Below are positions 32,741 to 44,734 of a DNA stretch of 64,000 nucleotides, one piece after another. A program made the position numbers and the translations under genes. The DNA comes from Labia minor (taxonomy: Eukaryota > Arthropoda > Insecta > Dermaptera > Spongiphoridae): positions 74,884,053 to 74,948,052 of the forward strand of contig OY720344.1 in the NCBI GenBank assembly GCA_963082975.1, read 5' to 3'. The notes beneath the pieces were generated by a model. That model was given only the letters and a program-made list of their open reading frames with translations. It was not told the DNA's origin and did no database searches. Each line of letters starts with the position of its first letter. The first letter of the stretch is position 1.

Positions 32741-33043
32741 TAGTGATAACAGGGAGGCTCTGGTGTTTAACAGGTGGTAGATCTAGCCTCCTTTCTTTCT
32801 ATGGGAGAAGTAAGATCTACAAAAATAATAGGATATACAAAAGGAAGGAGGAAAGATCAATGGACGTCGCCAACTATTTATTGGCAGTAGCAGGGCCGGT
32901 TCTAGAGTTTTGAGCGCCCCGGACAAGATAAAATTATCGGACACTGGACAGTAACTCCAACCCACTAGAAAATTTCCTTTCTAAATTAATACTGGAAAAC
33001 CTTGGGACCGTCTTGTGACATGATTCAAGATTTCCCCTTCCAT
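32741..33043. other. Unassigned segment with a possible hAT-like terminus
   Basis: At 32890, cagggccggttctag followed by gcgccccgg resembles the left terminus of hAT non-autonomous elements such as the one at 16915. No right terminus is found nearby, so it is at best a fragment. Confidence 0.3.
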
Positions 33044-33420
33044 ATCTATCTATCTATCTCTGTGGCTCTACGGAACTCGAAAGTTCTTGGCCGCAGTAAC
33101 CACACCCCTCCAAGTATTCCTATTCTGAGCCAAAACCTTCCAGTCCTTATCCTCGCCCACCTCTCTCACATCCTTTCCCACATTATCCTCCCACTGTGTC
33201 CTTGGACTTCCAAGTGGACGTTTCCCACTCGGTCTCCCTACCAATATATTTTTTGCCATTCTATCTTCTCCCATTCTAGCCACGTGTCCTGCTCACTGTA
33301 GCCTTCTCTATTTTATAATTCTAACTATATCTGGAGATGCATAGAGGTCATGTTCCCCTTCTATATATGCATAAATTATATGATATATTATATGCGGAAT
33401 TCCAAGAGAAAGGTGGTAAC
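33044..33420 (-). pseudogene. LINE ORF2 C-terminal fragment with 3' UTR and (GATA)n tail
   Basis: The minus strand reads AYIEGEHDLYASPDIVRIIK, then two in-frame stops, then GHVARMGEDRMAKNILVGRP, GKRPLGSPRTQWEDNVGKD, W..LAQNRNTWRGVV and AAKNFRVP. This is the conserved C-terminal region of LINE reverse transcriptases (GH..RM...R..K....GRP.GKR..G.P...W.D....D). The TGG of the usual 'LQWAGH' has become TGA. After the stop the 3' end runs through 'tcgagttccgtagagccac' into a GATA tail. The same 3' end occurs alone at 22583, 47237 and 59841. Confidence 0.75.
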
Positions 33421-34620
33421 TGACAGCGACAGCGTTTGAACCGAAACAACCGGACCTTTTTCTGAATAGAATAAGACAGGGGCATGAGATCGTTGTATCA
33501 CAATACCCATTCCACGTAGAATCAGATCCAGAGCTGAATCTCATGAACCGGGGTGCCTATATAGAATTATATAGAATTAGTAGGCCGCTTACTACATTTA
33601 TAAAGACATCTCCCAATCGGCACTATACAATATGGTTTAGGCAGATTGAGATCTGAGCATACTATCTAATTCTCTTTTCTATTTCTATTCTACACAGTTT
33701 AGGCAATTTGTGACCTGAATGCAGCAGTGTTCCTCATCTCCATTAGCTGTTTTCCTAAACTAATCTTGTAATTATATTTGTAAACAATAAATATTTATTA
33801 ACAATTGATTAAATTAAAATCCCACAAATATATTTTATTAATTATTTATATATATGTATATATTTATTGAGAAATTATTTCCGAATTATCTTTTTATTTA
33901 TATTAAATTTTTTTCTGATCTCAATTTTCGGTTCCATTTTTAAGAAAGAAACGTTGGGATCAGTACCTTTTCGTGTTACAAAGAGTGTGGTTGGAGTGAT
34001 CAAGATAAGTTCAATAGTGCCACCAAGATATATATGTAATTTTTATATATTTATTATTTTAAATATTTTATTATTTTAAAGTATAATATATCTAGAAAGG
34101 AATTTTGTAAATCACTATTCAATTCATTCAGAGAATATCACTAGTGAAGAAAATTAAAAAACAAAAGGAAAATTTAATCTTAAAAATTCAAGTTTTGACA
34201 AAATCTCAAGAATATTTAAGAAATTTTTTTTTCTATGATATATTAATATTTTTTAAAAAGAAAACCTCTTATAGAAAGAAGTTGATGATTTGATTGATTG
34301 TCCAATTGACATGTTCATCAATGTGTGGCTGATGTATTTATTAAATTTCAATTCAAGGTCGATAATGTCAAAGCTGAAATAATTCTATCTAAATTTAGAA
34401 CGAATCAAACTAATAGAATGATCGAGAACGAAAGGAGCCCTGGAGATTGGGACGGTCAAATAAAATGACCTTAGGATCATTAGGATTAGAGACAGAACGC
34501 CGGTTCCCCCACTCCACAGACATGCAAACTCACCCAGACGCTTCCCAACTCGATCATCCATGAAAATGTTGATCTATTGTTGGACAATCTCAGAATAATT
34601 AATATCATTCTAAATATAAG

Positions 34621-34654
<34 letters not shown>

Positions 34655-34823
34655 CTCATTCATATATTAGAAATTATAAAAGATAAAAAACCAACAAAAA
34701 AAAAATAATTAAATTTTGTGAGAATAAATATAAAAATAAATATTCACACAGTAATTTATTCAAAAAGTATAAATATATTGTAGATAAATATAATTTTTTT
34801 TTTAAATATTATTATAATTATAT
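33421..34823. other. Unassigned, partly moderate-GC then AT-rich
   Basis: 33420-33740 may be the more diverged upstream part of the LINE, but I cannot align it to reverse transcriptase motifs. 34440-34570 is a GC-richer patch without recognisable content. A (TA)n run lies at 34627-34654. Confidence 0.4.
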
Positions 34824-34825
34824 TA

Positions 34826-34977
34826 TGGAGTACCTGGTTCATTGAACTGCCATTCGATACTAAGACAAATGTATTCTCTAAGTACTCAGAATATTGTTTT
34901 AAGAATATTACGGGTGTATATGCAGAAATACTAATAATAAATTTTCTAAGCCGATTAAAATGAATATGCTCCATTTT
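34826..34977 (+). repeat. Dispersed exon-like repeat E, copy 1
   Basis: After ag, 'tacctggttcattgaactgc' opens a frame reading TWFIELPFDTKTNVFSKYSE, then YCFKNITGVYAE. A diverged copy with the same frame starts at 43572 on the other strand (TWFTEPSVDTLKNLF, then CEYSFKIMTGLDD). The similarity is kept at protein level, with a good acceptor-like ag before both copies. Family unknown. Confidence 0.45.
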
Positions 34978-35464
34978 ACTTGGCTTATTATATAATTAGC
35001 TCTATTTCTAACTAAATAGTATATATATATTCATCATTCAATTTATATTTTATGAATTTCAAAACGATAAATCATTTTTTAAAACCTTTAATTAGATTTT
35101 TAGTAAATCCCAGGTCATCCAATGCCAACTTCAGTTCTGTGAACTTGTCTATTCAGCTCTGATAATGAATCTGATTTTAATTCTATCAATTCTCTAATAA
35201 AAAATTATTGAAATATAGTATAACTTTTTATTTTTATTTCTAATAATTAAATATTTAAAGTATTACATTTATTCTAATAATTAGTTCACATTTCAATTAA
35301 TTTAATTTAATTTATTGAAATAAGGAAGATATGCTATAAATGAATATCAATCAAAGAAAGAAATATATTGTTTTATAAAATAATCATATATAAAGAATAT
35401 AATATATCTATAAATATTTATATATGTCATTTATAAATAAATAATAAATTAAGATTAACGCGTA

Positions 35465-36444
35465 CCAGTGGTGGACCGCCTTAAGAGAAATTTTCATAAA
35501 AACACTATTATTCTGCTATTAAAATGAGAATAACAACAAAAAAAGTGCTAACATATTGCATAACTATTTTTAATTATCATTATAACACAAATATTCGAAT
35601 AATGTATAATTAAATATTTTTAAATTTTTTTCTAAACGTGTTTTTTGTTCTAGTAGTTGACCATCAACGTAAAATGGGTTTAAAATAAATAAACGGAATA
35701 AAATCCACTAAGGATTGGTTTTATTAATATTTTTTATAGTTTCTTATAATTTATTTTAATTATTCTTTATATTTACAGTTTATATCGGGAATTAGTTAAC
35801 ATTTCATGTTTTGCTAATTGCTTGAGGTGCCTACTTCGCTATTCTAATTGTAACCAAGGATCTCAACAGTTTTTGGACATTTCCATAAATCTGTACTGTA
35901 TTCTCCATAGATGAAATCGTAAATTCTAAAAAACACCAAATATTTGTTTATCTTTTAAATTTAATAAAAGATATTTATCATTATATTAATACGAATATTT
36001 AAGTAATTGACCACCCCGACCAATTTCTAATAAAATGTGATATTTGTTCCAGAAATGGACCACCACCTTGATAATTGTTAATGGTCACATAAAGAAAATA
36101 TTTCGAATTGATTAATATAATGTGTAGTATCAACTATTGAATTTAACTTTTAGTTTGAAATTATTATTAAATAAAACATAATATATTGAAAATAAAGTGA
36201 AGCGTAACCTTAACTTTTTGCATAACAAACTAACCTTAAAATGCAAGAACGCTTACATCGTGTTTTAAAAAATTAATAATTATAGTATAAATGCAGAGAT
36301 TGGTCTCTATTTCATTGTTAAGCAATCCGGAAGAGGCCCTTCTTAATATTTATCGATATGTCGAGTTTAATTTGAAATTAAAAAGCTTATTTTGATGAAA
36401 ATACTATCAAATGGTCAATTACTGGCACAGTGGTCGACTACTGG
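35465..36444. mobile_element. TA-flanked 980 bp element with six dispersed 15 bp motifs (pogo/Tc1-mariner-like)
   Basis: The terminal inverted repeats ccagtggtggacc and, from the right, ccagtagtcgacc are flanked by TA (35463-35464, 36445-36446). The motif CCAGTARTTGACCAY recurs at 35465, 35650, 36000, 36049, 36411-36425 (inverted) and 36430-36444 (inverted). No transposase frame is present. TA duplication and repeated terminal-like sites suggest a non-autonomous Tc1/mariner or pogo element with multiple transposase-binding sites. Confidence 0.7.
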
Positions 36445-36446
36445 TA

Positions 36447-37433
36447 CGTTTACCTTATAGAAATTATCGAATTCAAGGAAAAGGGTAGCTTAGAGATGAT
36501 ACAATTCATAAGCCCAAAAATTCGCTATAATATTTTTCTAATTTAAAATGATAAATCACAAAACACACACATATACACATTCAATCAATCGATATTTTCT
36601 TTCTAAGAAGTAAAATATATTTAAACTATAGTTTGTTATTACTCCATTACATCTTTGAGATAATCCTGCCTTTTTAATTTAACTTAATTGTGATTTTATC
36701 CCTATCTACTCTATCGCCTATTTATTTTATTAATTCTTTCATTTGCTTCGCCTTATTTTCTAAAAGGTCTATCAATATTCATTTAACGTCATTTGTGTGT
36801 GATGAAGATTCCTTAAAAATCCTTTAAAACGTGTGCTGTCCTGATTCTTCCATTGATAAGTAGTAATAAACACTAATTTTTATATTATTTTAAGTTAAGT
36901 TATAAATAAAAACCTAAATATTATGAAAATATTTAATGTGAAAATAATTTTTTAAATAATACATAGATTGAATATAAGGGTGAAGCATCTCCTCTATCTA
37001 CTCTATCTATTATCTATTTATTTAAATAATAATATTCATATAAATATCATAATAAACCGAGCAAATTTAAATCATTATAATATTTTAATTTCGATATTTA
37101 TTGAAACTTGTTATTAATTATTTTAATTAAGAAAAAATCAATTAAAATGATTTCAGCTAAAGATTTGAACAATACAGAACGATTCCTTAATTCAAAGATC
37201 CTTTAATATGCGAATTCATTAAAAATTTCTAAAGTCAAAAAGACATTGATATAATAAGATTAGATATAAAAATAATATAAAGAATAATCTTCATAGTAAA
37301 TTTTTATATTTCGAAATGTTCATATGAAATAAAACTTTAGAAAAATTCAATTTTTAACTCAAAAACACTAATGAGAATAACTTATTTAGCAAAAACAAAT
37401 GATTTATTGTATGTGTTTACCTGGTTATATACA
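36447..37433. other. AT-rich DNA, no gene seen
   Basis: No motif or repeat could be identified. Confidence 0.5.
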
Positions 37434-37435
37434 TA

Positions 37436-37686
37436 TGAAGGGTCAGGGGGAAAAATACTTTTAATCCATAAAATATTGAAAATCATGTTTTTACACGGTT
37501 TTAAAGGTGTATACCGTTTCTTTTAAATACTAGTTTCATAATAGGCATCAAGACTCTCAGTCACGCGTTAAAAAGGAATGAATTTTGCATTTGATAATTT
37601 ATATTAATTTGTGTATCAAACTTTCTTTTTTGTCCTCTGAAAAAAATCAATTATGGACTAAAATAATTTTTCCCCCTGACCCTTCA
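37436..37686. mobile_element. TA-flanked MITE, 251 bp
   Basis: The terminal inverted repeats are about 36 bp with three mismatches, starting tgaagggtcagggggaaaaa, and are flanked by TA on both sides (37434-37435, 37687-37688). No coding sequence is present. Tc1/mariner type is inferred from the TA duplication. Confidence 0.85.
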
Positions 37687-37688
37687 TA

Positions 37689-38988
37689 TATTTTCATGAA
37701 AATTGGAATCATAAAACGTAAAGGAATACAAAATAGTTAATTTTTATCATACATAACAATACATTATTCAATACTCGGAAAAGATAAAAATTATTATTGA
37801 TTGAAACTTAGATTTATTTTTATTCTATTTAGAAATTTCAAAACAGAATCCATAAACCGTTTACTTGTTTCTCTTTTCTCACCTTTCCTCTCTTTCCCCT
37901 TTATAACTCTTTTTCTTTCCTTTCCTTTATTCTGTATTTTTTATCTGGTTTTGTTGAATTTTCCACCTTTGTTGTCCAGGTTGATATCCACTTCATGAAT
38001 GAGTGAATGATTAACAACTCTCTCTCTCTTTCTCTCTGCGTTGATGTTGACGTGAATTGCATTGCAACATGGCTATCATGAATGATGGACTTCCGACTTT
38101 GGCGACGGACAGGACAGGTCGACTATAACATTGGGGGAAGAGGTCGGGTGAAAGGTCCATAGAAAATTGTACATAAAAAAATGAGATAGAAAAAGAAAAA
38201 AAGAAAGACATGTCAACGAAAGAAGAAATAAATAAACAACGAATGAAGTGATAAGATAAAACCACAATTCTTTTGTTTGTAATGTATTACTTTACTGAAT
38301 AGAGGAATATTATTTTTATTCTGTTGTCTTAATGTATTTAATGGAACTGATGATAAATTCAATGTGTTTGTCATTGAATGGATACGTCATACATACGTAT
38401 TCATAAATAGAAATGTATAAATTAAATACCTGTCTTGGGTACATGAACTTCCATTTGTCCCTTTTAAATATTTATTTTATATTTTAATAATTAATTTAAT
38501 TAAAGATGATATTAATGTTTAAAATACCTTAAATCATTTCTAATTTATAAAGAGAAACATTTATAATGAACCAATGATCTTTTATGAAGAATTTTAATAT
38601 AGAAAATCTATTATTAATTTTATTGTATTATTTTGGATACCTATTTTATTAACACCTATTATATTTATACTATATTTTATTCTTTATTGGTAAAGCCAAA
38701 ATGAGATATTGAAAATATCAATAGAACTACACCACAATGAGTAGCAATGACACTACAAAAAATTCTTCAATCGGGCGACTACTATTTAGAAGTAGCCTGC
38801 GAAAGAAGATTCCAAATTTATAAATAATATCTTAAAAATTCCCTCTAAAATTTTATTCCGTGTAAATTTTATTTTTGAATTATTTAGTATTATAATATTT
38901 CAATTCTTTTTTAATATTATTGGCTATAGAGACCCCATATTTAAACTTTGATATTTGGATTTCATCACTTTAAATACTATATTATATA
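37689..38988. other. Unassigned segment
   Basis: 38010-38160 is GC-richer ('ggcgacggacaggacaggtc') but both open frames there lack motifs. A CT-rich run lies at 37880-38037. The rest is AT-rich. Confidence 0.45.
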
Positions 38989-38991
38989 TTA

Positions 38992-39974
38992 GGGTGACTA
39001 AATTGTGACCAGAACGAGACATTTAATGTTAAAAACGGGACAGTAATATAAAATAAGAACTTGACAATTAAAAGGGATCTATGAACAATTTTTTTGCAAA
39101 CCTTTATGCATAACATATTGTTTTTGAAGTTTACCTCAGACCTCAACATACAACCCTCATTCTCATTCTATTGCCATCCGCTGCCCACTATACAAGATTG
39201 AGCCTCCATCTTTTATTGGAGAAATGTGTAGTGTTTTTATATATATCTAATTTAAAATTTATTTTCTTTAAAATTAATTTATACATTTCTGCAAATCCTA
39301 ATTTGGATTTGCATTACAAGCGGATGAGCCTTTTGGTAAATTTCACACGTCATTTCTAGCGTTTTGATTCGGTTTTCGCCACTGGAAAGTTCCTTTTTCA
39401 TGAATCATTACAATCAATTATTTGCCATATCATGTTAATTTTTGTTCTTTACTTTAATTAAATTATATATTTTCATCTTAAGATTAAAATCAAAATTTGA
39501 TTGCCTTTTCTAATTTTTTTTTACAATCCTTTCAAACTAATTTCTTTCATTTGGATAAATTTTTAGTATATTATTTATCTGCCAGGTACCTTCCAGTCTT
39601 CCTTTCAAAGAAGTCCGATTAACCCTTATCCGATCCTCATTCCATTCATTTTACATATTTTCTAAAAAGTAAGATGATAAATAAATTTTATTATATAAAC
39701 ATAATAATTCTTCGAATTTTTATTCTATAGAGACAAACTGATACAAAAATTTAGTTAGATATAGCGGGCTATATTTCACTATGGATGCCATGGATATTTA
39801 GGAAATCAAATTTCGATCTTCAACACATTATAATAAAACTTACACTACATAATATAATTTACTATAAGTTACTAAAGTTTGATAAATAAAATTGACCTTT
39901 ATTAAAACGATGATATAGTCAAAAAATATGAAAAATGCTACTGTCTCGTTCAAAATGGAGAACATATGGTCACC
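38992..39974. mobile_element. Probable PIF/Harbinger-like non-autonomous element, 983 bp
   Basis: The ends GGGTGACtaaattgtgacc and, from the right, GGTGACCatatgttctcc are imperfect inverted repeats, with TTA on both sides (38989-38991, 39975-39977). Inner parts also correspond (aacgagac on both sides). No transposase is visible. A 3 bp TTA duplication is typical for PIF/Harbinger. The ends are short and diverged, so confidence is moderate. Confidence 0.45.
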
Positions 39975-39977
39975 TTA

Positions 39978-40794
39978 TTATATTCGTACATCTTTTGTAA
40001 ACTTGGTTTGAATCTTGTTCCATATTCTGAAGTCCAACATTTTACCATTGATCTACACTCTCAATATTAATTAATTTTTTTTAAATAATTCCTTTAATAT
40101 TGTTATTTTTTTTTAATTTTAGGTGTGAGAAATTTCATTTTTTTTATTTATTTAATTTGTCACAAATACGATTATTCTCAATTTCTTTTAAAATTTTAAA
40201 TATCTAATCAAATTATTTTTATCTAAAAAGATTTAGATAAATTTCTTCCCATTTTTATATAGAGATATTAAAAATAGAAACTCCTCATCATATATTGTGT
40301 GTAGATTGATCTCTACTTAAGTGGAGTGTCTCAATTTTATTATTTTAATTCAATTTTCTTATTTTTTTAAATGAGATTTATTAGAACGATAACAAATTAT
40401 AATAAACTTAGAAAGTTTATTAACATATTTTTGATTTGGAAAAATGTTTGATTTTGAAAGAAAAAATTTCCTTGTACCTACCTACATTTTGGCATGGTCT
40501 CTAATTTGCCCCCCTTTGTAAGTTATTCAAATGGTGGTTTTTATAAATTAATAGGCATTGTCATTGCGACAAATTATAGGTGGGGACCCTGCTATGTACG
40601 TCACTGAGTAAAGGTAACCTTGTAGTTTTTTTAACTGAGAAGACGCACTAGCTATAATAATTATTAAATGTAAATATTCAAAGAGTACAGTTTTATTGTT
40701 ATTGATTTAAAAAAAATGAATTCCGAATAAACATGAGGTCACTACAAAGAAGAATACGTTAAAATTCCTGCAAATTTGGATAAATGCTTTAGTC
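39978..40794. other. AT-rich DNA, no gene seen
   Basis: Only 40560-40650 is less AT-rich, without recognisable content. Confidence 0.5.
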
Positions 40795-41095
40795 CAGGGG
40801 TCGGTAACCTTATGAAAATGAAGAATCAAATTTTACAATTTACAAAATTGTAGGTTTTTAAAGAGCCAATATAATGATATTAAATTTATATTAGGTGGAT
40901 ATAGATTTCATTTTTTATTTAAAATAATTATACTATTCTCTGTTGAGTATTTTAATCCTATTAGCAGTATATTTTTTACCAATTTAATATATTTTGAGTT
41001 TTGAAAATAAAATAATATAATTACTAATATTTGGAATTGGAGAGCCACATCTTGACATCGAAAGAGCCATATGCGGCTCGTGAACTCTTCTCTAG
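40795..41095. mobile_element. hAT-like non-autonomous element, left end and degraded right end
   Basis: caggggtcggtaaccttatg is a typical left terminus of Charlie-like hAT elements. Near the right side, gagagccacat and 'aagagccatatgcggctcgt' are the usual subterminal GAGCCACAT blocks. A clean right terminus and target duplication are not found. Confidence 0.5.
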
Positions 41096-41104
41096 TTTAA
41101 TTAT

Positions 41105-41340
41105 TATTGTAATATTATACCAGGGTCGAAATAAAATGAAATTTTTTAAAGAAACGTTGCTCGCTGCTTGGAGAGGCGTTGAGAGGAAGCACGAACTGCG
41201 ATGATTTGGTGATTGAGATTGGCTGAGCTGGAGGCCGCGTAAATTGAGCCAGGCTTTGACTGTCTCGGTCGGTCGGTCGCTCGAGTCGCTTTGGTAGTCT
41301 TGATGAGGCAAAAAGCTCCATTCCCACAATAATATAAGAA
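41105..41340. other. GC-richer segment of unknown nature
   Basis: The segment (for example gaggccgcg and a 'cggtcggtcggtcgctcgag' run) stands out from its surroundings. The two minus-strand frames through it overlap and carry no motif. Confidence 0.4.
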
Positions 41341-41494
41341 AAATAATCAATTTTTGTGAATAGCTAATAATTATTTTGGTTTACTCATTATGATAATAAT
41401 ATCGAGTAGTGCCTACTCATGTGTCACTATGTAAATTGAAATCATTTTTATTAATAGTAAACCAAATCTTAAAAATATTTCGATTTTTTTTTAA

Positions 41495-41577
41495 CACGTT
41501 CCCGCCGGCTCCATAATTTGTCTATTTATTTTATGTGGCGGCATGAGCCACCGGTAGTATATGCCGGTGGGAACGTG
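41495..41577. mobile_element. piggyBac MITE, 83 bp
   Basis: The terminal inverted repeats cacgttcccgccggc and, from the right, cacgttcccaccggc (one mismatch in 15) are flanked by TTAA on both sides (41491-41494, 41578-41581). The centre holds a GTGGC/GCCAC hairpin. TTAA duplication is diagnostic for piggyBac. It is remarkably short. Confidence 0.85.
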
Positions 41578-41581
41578 TTAA

Positions 41582-43454
41582 ACATTTTCCATCAATAATC
41601 TATATTAAATTTTCCTATTAAAATCTCTTGAAATCAACCAAACTACATTGTTTTATAATTAATTAATATTTTATTAAGTACAAATTAAAAAATAATAATA
41701 AATATAATCTCTTTTAATTAATATTTAAAAAAAAAATTATTATTTAGATAATTTAATCGTTAGTTAATATTGCCTTCACATTTAAATATTTTTTTATATT
41801 TTTTTATATTTTTTAAATATTAAATTTATTTATATTGAAATGTTATTTTATTTAATTGAACTTAGAAAAGCAAATGGTTTTAACATGTCAAGGTCGATGA
41901 CTATGATTATCCTTTAATAATATTATTAAATGAATTGGCTAATTTTATCTTTTTGAACTTTATATATGCATTTTTAGCTTCATGTAAGGAGAGAATGAAA
42001 GAGGCAAACATGATTTAATGTGATGAGTTACAACAAATATTCAAAGTTCAAAAATAAGAGAATAATTAATTTACAATTATTTATTTATTTATTAAGATAT
42101 TGATTACTAAAAATAAAATTAATTTTGCAAATTATGAATATCAAATAAACATCATACTACAGTAAAATTAAAAAAAGAACAAATAAGAAGTCGAAAAAAC
42201 AATAAATAGCTATTAAAATTGAAAATGTTACCATCAAACACAATTAAGTCTATTTAATATTATCTGAAATAAATAAATTTAAACGCTATAATAATATTAA
42301 ACATTTCCTATATTAATCTAAATTTTAAATTATATATATTTTTATTAGCATAATAAAAATCCACTTAAAAAAAGATGAAAGATGGTCGTCCATTCCAGAA
42401 GCAGAAATTTTAAGTGAATTAAATCTTAAGATTATTATTCACTTTAAATATATAAAAATAAGGAAGAGGTATGGGCAGTATTGATAATATATTTATAATC
42501 TCATTGTTAAATAATACTTTTTATAAAATTTTATAAAATTAACAATTTATGCATTCGAAATTTTATTATACAGAATTTTTTTCAAACACTTAAGTATATA
42601 TATATATATCTTATCTTATTATATATTGTATTTATGTATATATATTTTTATATATTTTGGAGAAATTTTGTCCTGTTAAGAATTTTTTTAAAATTTACTC
42701 AGAAAAATCGATCTGTATTAATTTCTTAAAATCTACCCACTATGTGAATACTTCATGAATATTGTGGGGAATTTCATATCATAAAAAATATTCATTACGT
42801 TAGCAACATATAAATGAAGAAACATGAAATGTTATTTCTTTTATTTAAAGAGGTATAGAGTGAACACGGTGGGGAAATTTTAATAAATTCTTGTGAAATG
42901 TTTTTTATTAAAATATTTCTGCGGTTTTGGAGTAACAAATTGATTGATATCTTCTATGTACAAATAGGTAGTTTACAATTTACATTTTATTCTAAAATTT
43001 ATCTATTAGTCTGGCAAACATTTTAAGTATATATTATCTTTCTATCTTTCCGATCTTGAAAATGTTAACATATTATTTAAGATATTTTAAAAATAATTTC
43101 TTTCTTTATAATCGATATTCTTTTGAGATGATAATTTAAGAATTGTTGAATAAATAATATTAAATTATATTATTTTAATTAAAATGGAGAACTTTTACAA
43201 TAAATTATATTAATTAATTTAAATGATAGTTGGTTATTATAAATAAAAAAAAATTATATACTTATTTGATTGTCAATTTCTAGAATTAATTGCCAATTAA
43301 TTTTGTATTCATTGTGTCCAACGTTTATTAATAAATAGATAGGTTCTCTGAAGGAGACTCTAATGAACAACTGAGAGCTTTTAATAAAGTTTTTTATAAA
43401 ATGTTTTATATCAAAATTACTAAAAGACAAATCCATTGATATTTTCTATTAATA
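41582..43454. other. AT-rich DNA, no gene seen
   Basis: Featureless apart from short (TA)n runs near 42598-42610. The minus-strand frame 43254-43436 may be the downstream continuation of repeat E. Confidence 0.45.
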
Positions 43455-43572
43455 AATAAATGCAGAAGTGAGTCATCCAAACCCGTCATAATCTTAAAAG
43501 AATATTCGCAGTCCATATAGAATAAATTTTTTAAAGTATCGACTGACGGTTCAGTGAACCAGGTACTTGTAA
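43455..43572 (-). repeat. Dispersed exon-like repeat E, copy 2
   Basis: Read on the minus strand from 43568, 'tacctggttcactgaaccgt' opens the frame TWFTEPSVDTLKNLF, CEYSFKIMTGLDD, matching 34826-34930 at protein level. Frame similarity fades after about 40 codons. Confidence 0.45.
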
Positions 43573-44589
43573 ATATGATAGTAATTTATAAAATAAAATA
43601 TACCATATTATTTAAAATAATTTAGTAATTTTTTCATAATTTGTATAATGAAAAAAATTTAAACTTAATTTCATCACACATTTTAATTTAAATAGGAATT
43701 TGAAATATATAAAAGAGTATTTCTTGCCAATCGAGTAATTGTATATAATTGATAATAATTTCTCTTCCCCTGTTGCAGTGTGATCTTCTGCTCCCTCTCC
43801 AATTAGAAGGTCAATGGGTCAAAGTCGACTCTCCCTCTCTCACTTCAATAAATTTGATATGATAAATAGGATTGGCTATTTCTCCTGGGATTTTTATATT
43901 CAGATTAATTTATGTACAATTAGAATCATCAAATATAATGAATGGGGGAGGGAGATAATAGGATTTCACAGGTCCAGAGTACAATATAATAACTAGAAGG
44001 AAACTCCCATTGATGTAATTAAATACAATTGCAAATGAAGTGGCAGTGAAAAAACTTCACGTGTAAATTAATAATTATTATCAATGATAATTGAATTAAG
44101 TGATTATGATTAATAGAGTATTATATGAATTAATTGAAAACCAATACAAGACAATTGTAATTAATGTATACACGTGAATGCATCTTATCATATTAATTAA
44201 AATGTATGTATATATATTAGTATATAATACTTGTCACGTCACTCAATATGTCTTGGCCCTAACTAATAAAACAACAACTTTTAGGTAAAATTAACATCTA
44301 TTTACCCACTTTCAGGTCAGTCAAAGATGTTTTACTTTCTGACCTTTTACACAGAATATGATTTGTTTTTGCTTTCAAAATAAACTTCAACTTCGACAAT
44401 CAATTCTTCATTGAAGACAGTCATATTTCTTTGGAACATTCTTTTAAGGCAGTCAATGAGTGATTTATGTATTTTAAAAAATATATTTTTATATAAATAA
44501 TGAAAATAATAAAGAGTTTTAATATAAAACTAATCAAAATTTTCTAAATAAAATGATAATGATGATAATGTTTGAACATAAATCAAACT
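43573..44589. other. AT-rich DNA, no gene seen
   Basis: A CT-rich patch at 43760-43840 and a plus-strand 60-codon frame (43814-43996) without motifs are all that is visible. Confidence 0.45.
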
Positions 44590-44724
44590 GTTGTACCACT
44601 GGTGGTTTCTTATTACCTGAAGGGGGTACTTCCACTACATTTAATAATGAAATCATTTTAGTGGATCCTGAATTTTTCGATGGAAGTTTCTGTGGAACAA
44701 CTTCAAAATGTTTGAGAACCTCTG
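44590..44724. mobile_element. hAT (Buster-type) terminal fragment
   Basis: The segment ends gtttgagaacctctg (44710-44724), the mirror of the Buster terminus cagaggttctyaaac, followed by tgctagat, which fits nnnTAnnn. The left end is not found. The open frame through it (44553-44735) is probably accidental. Confidence 0.4.
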
Positions 44725-44734
44725 TGCTAGATTA

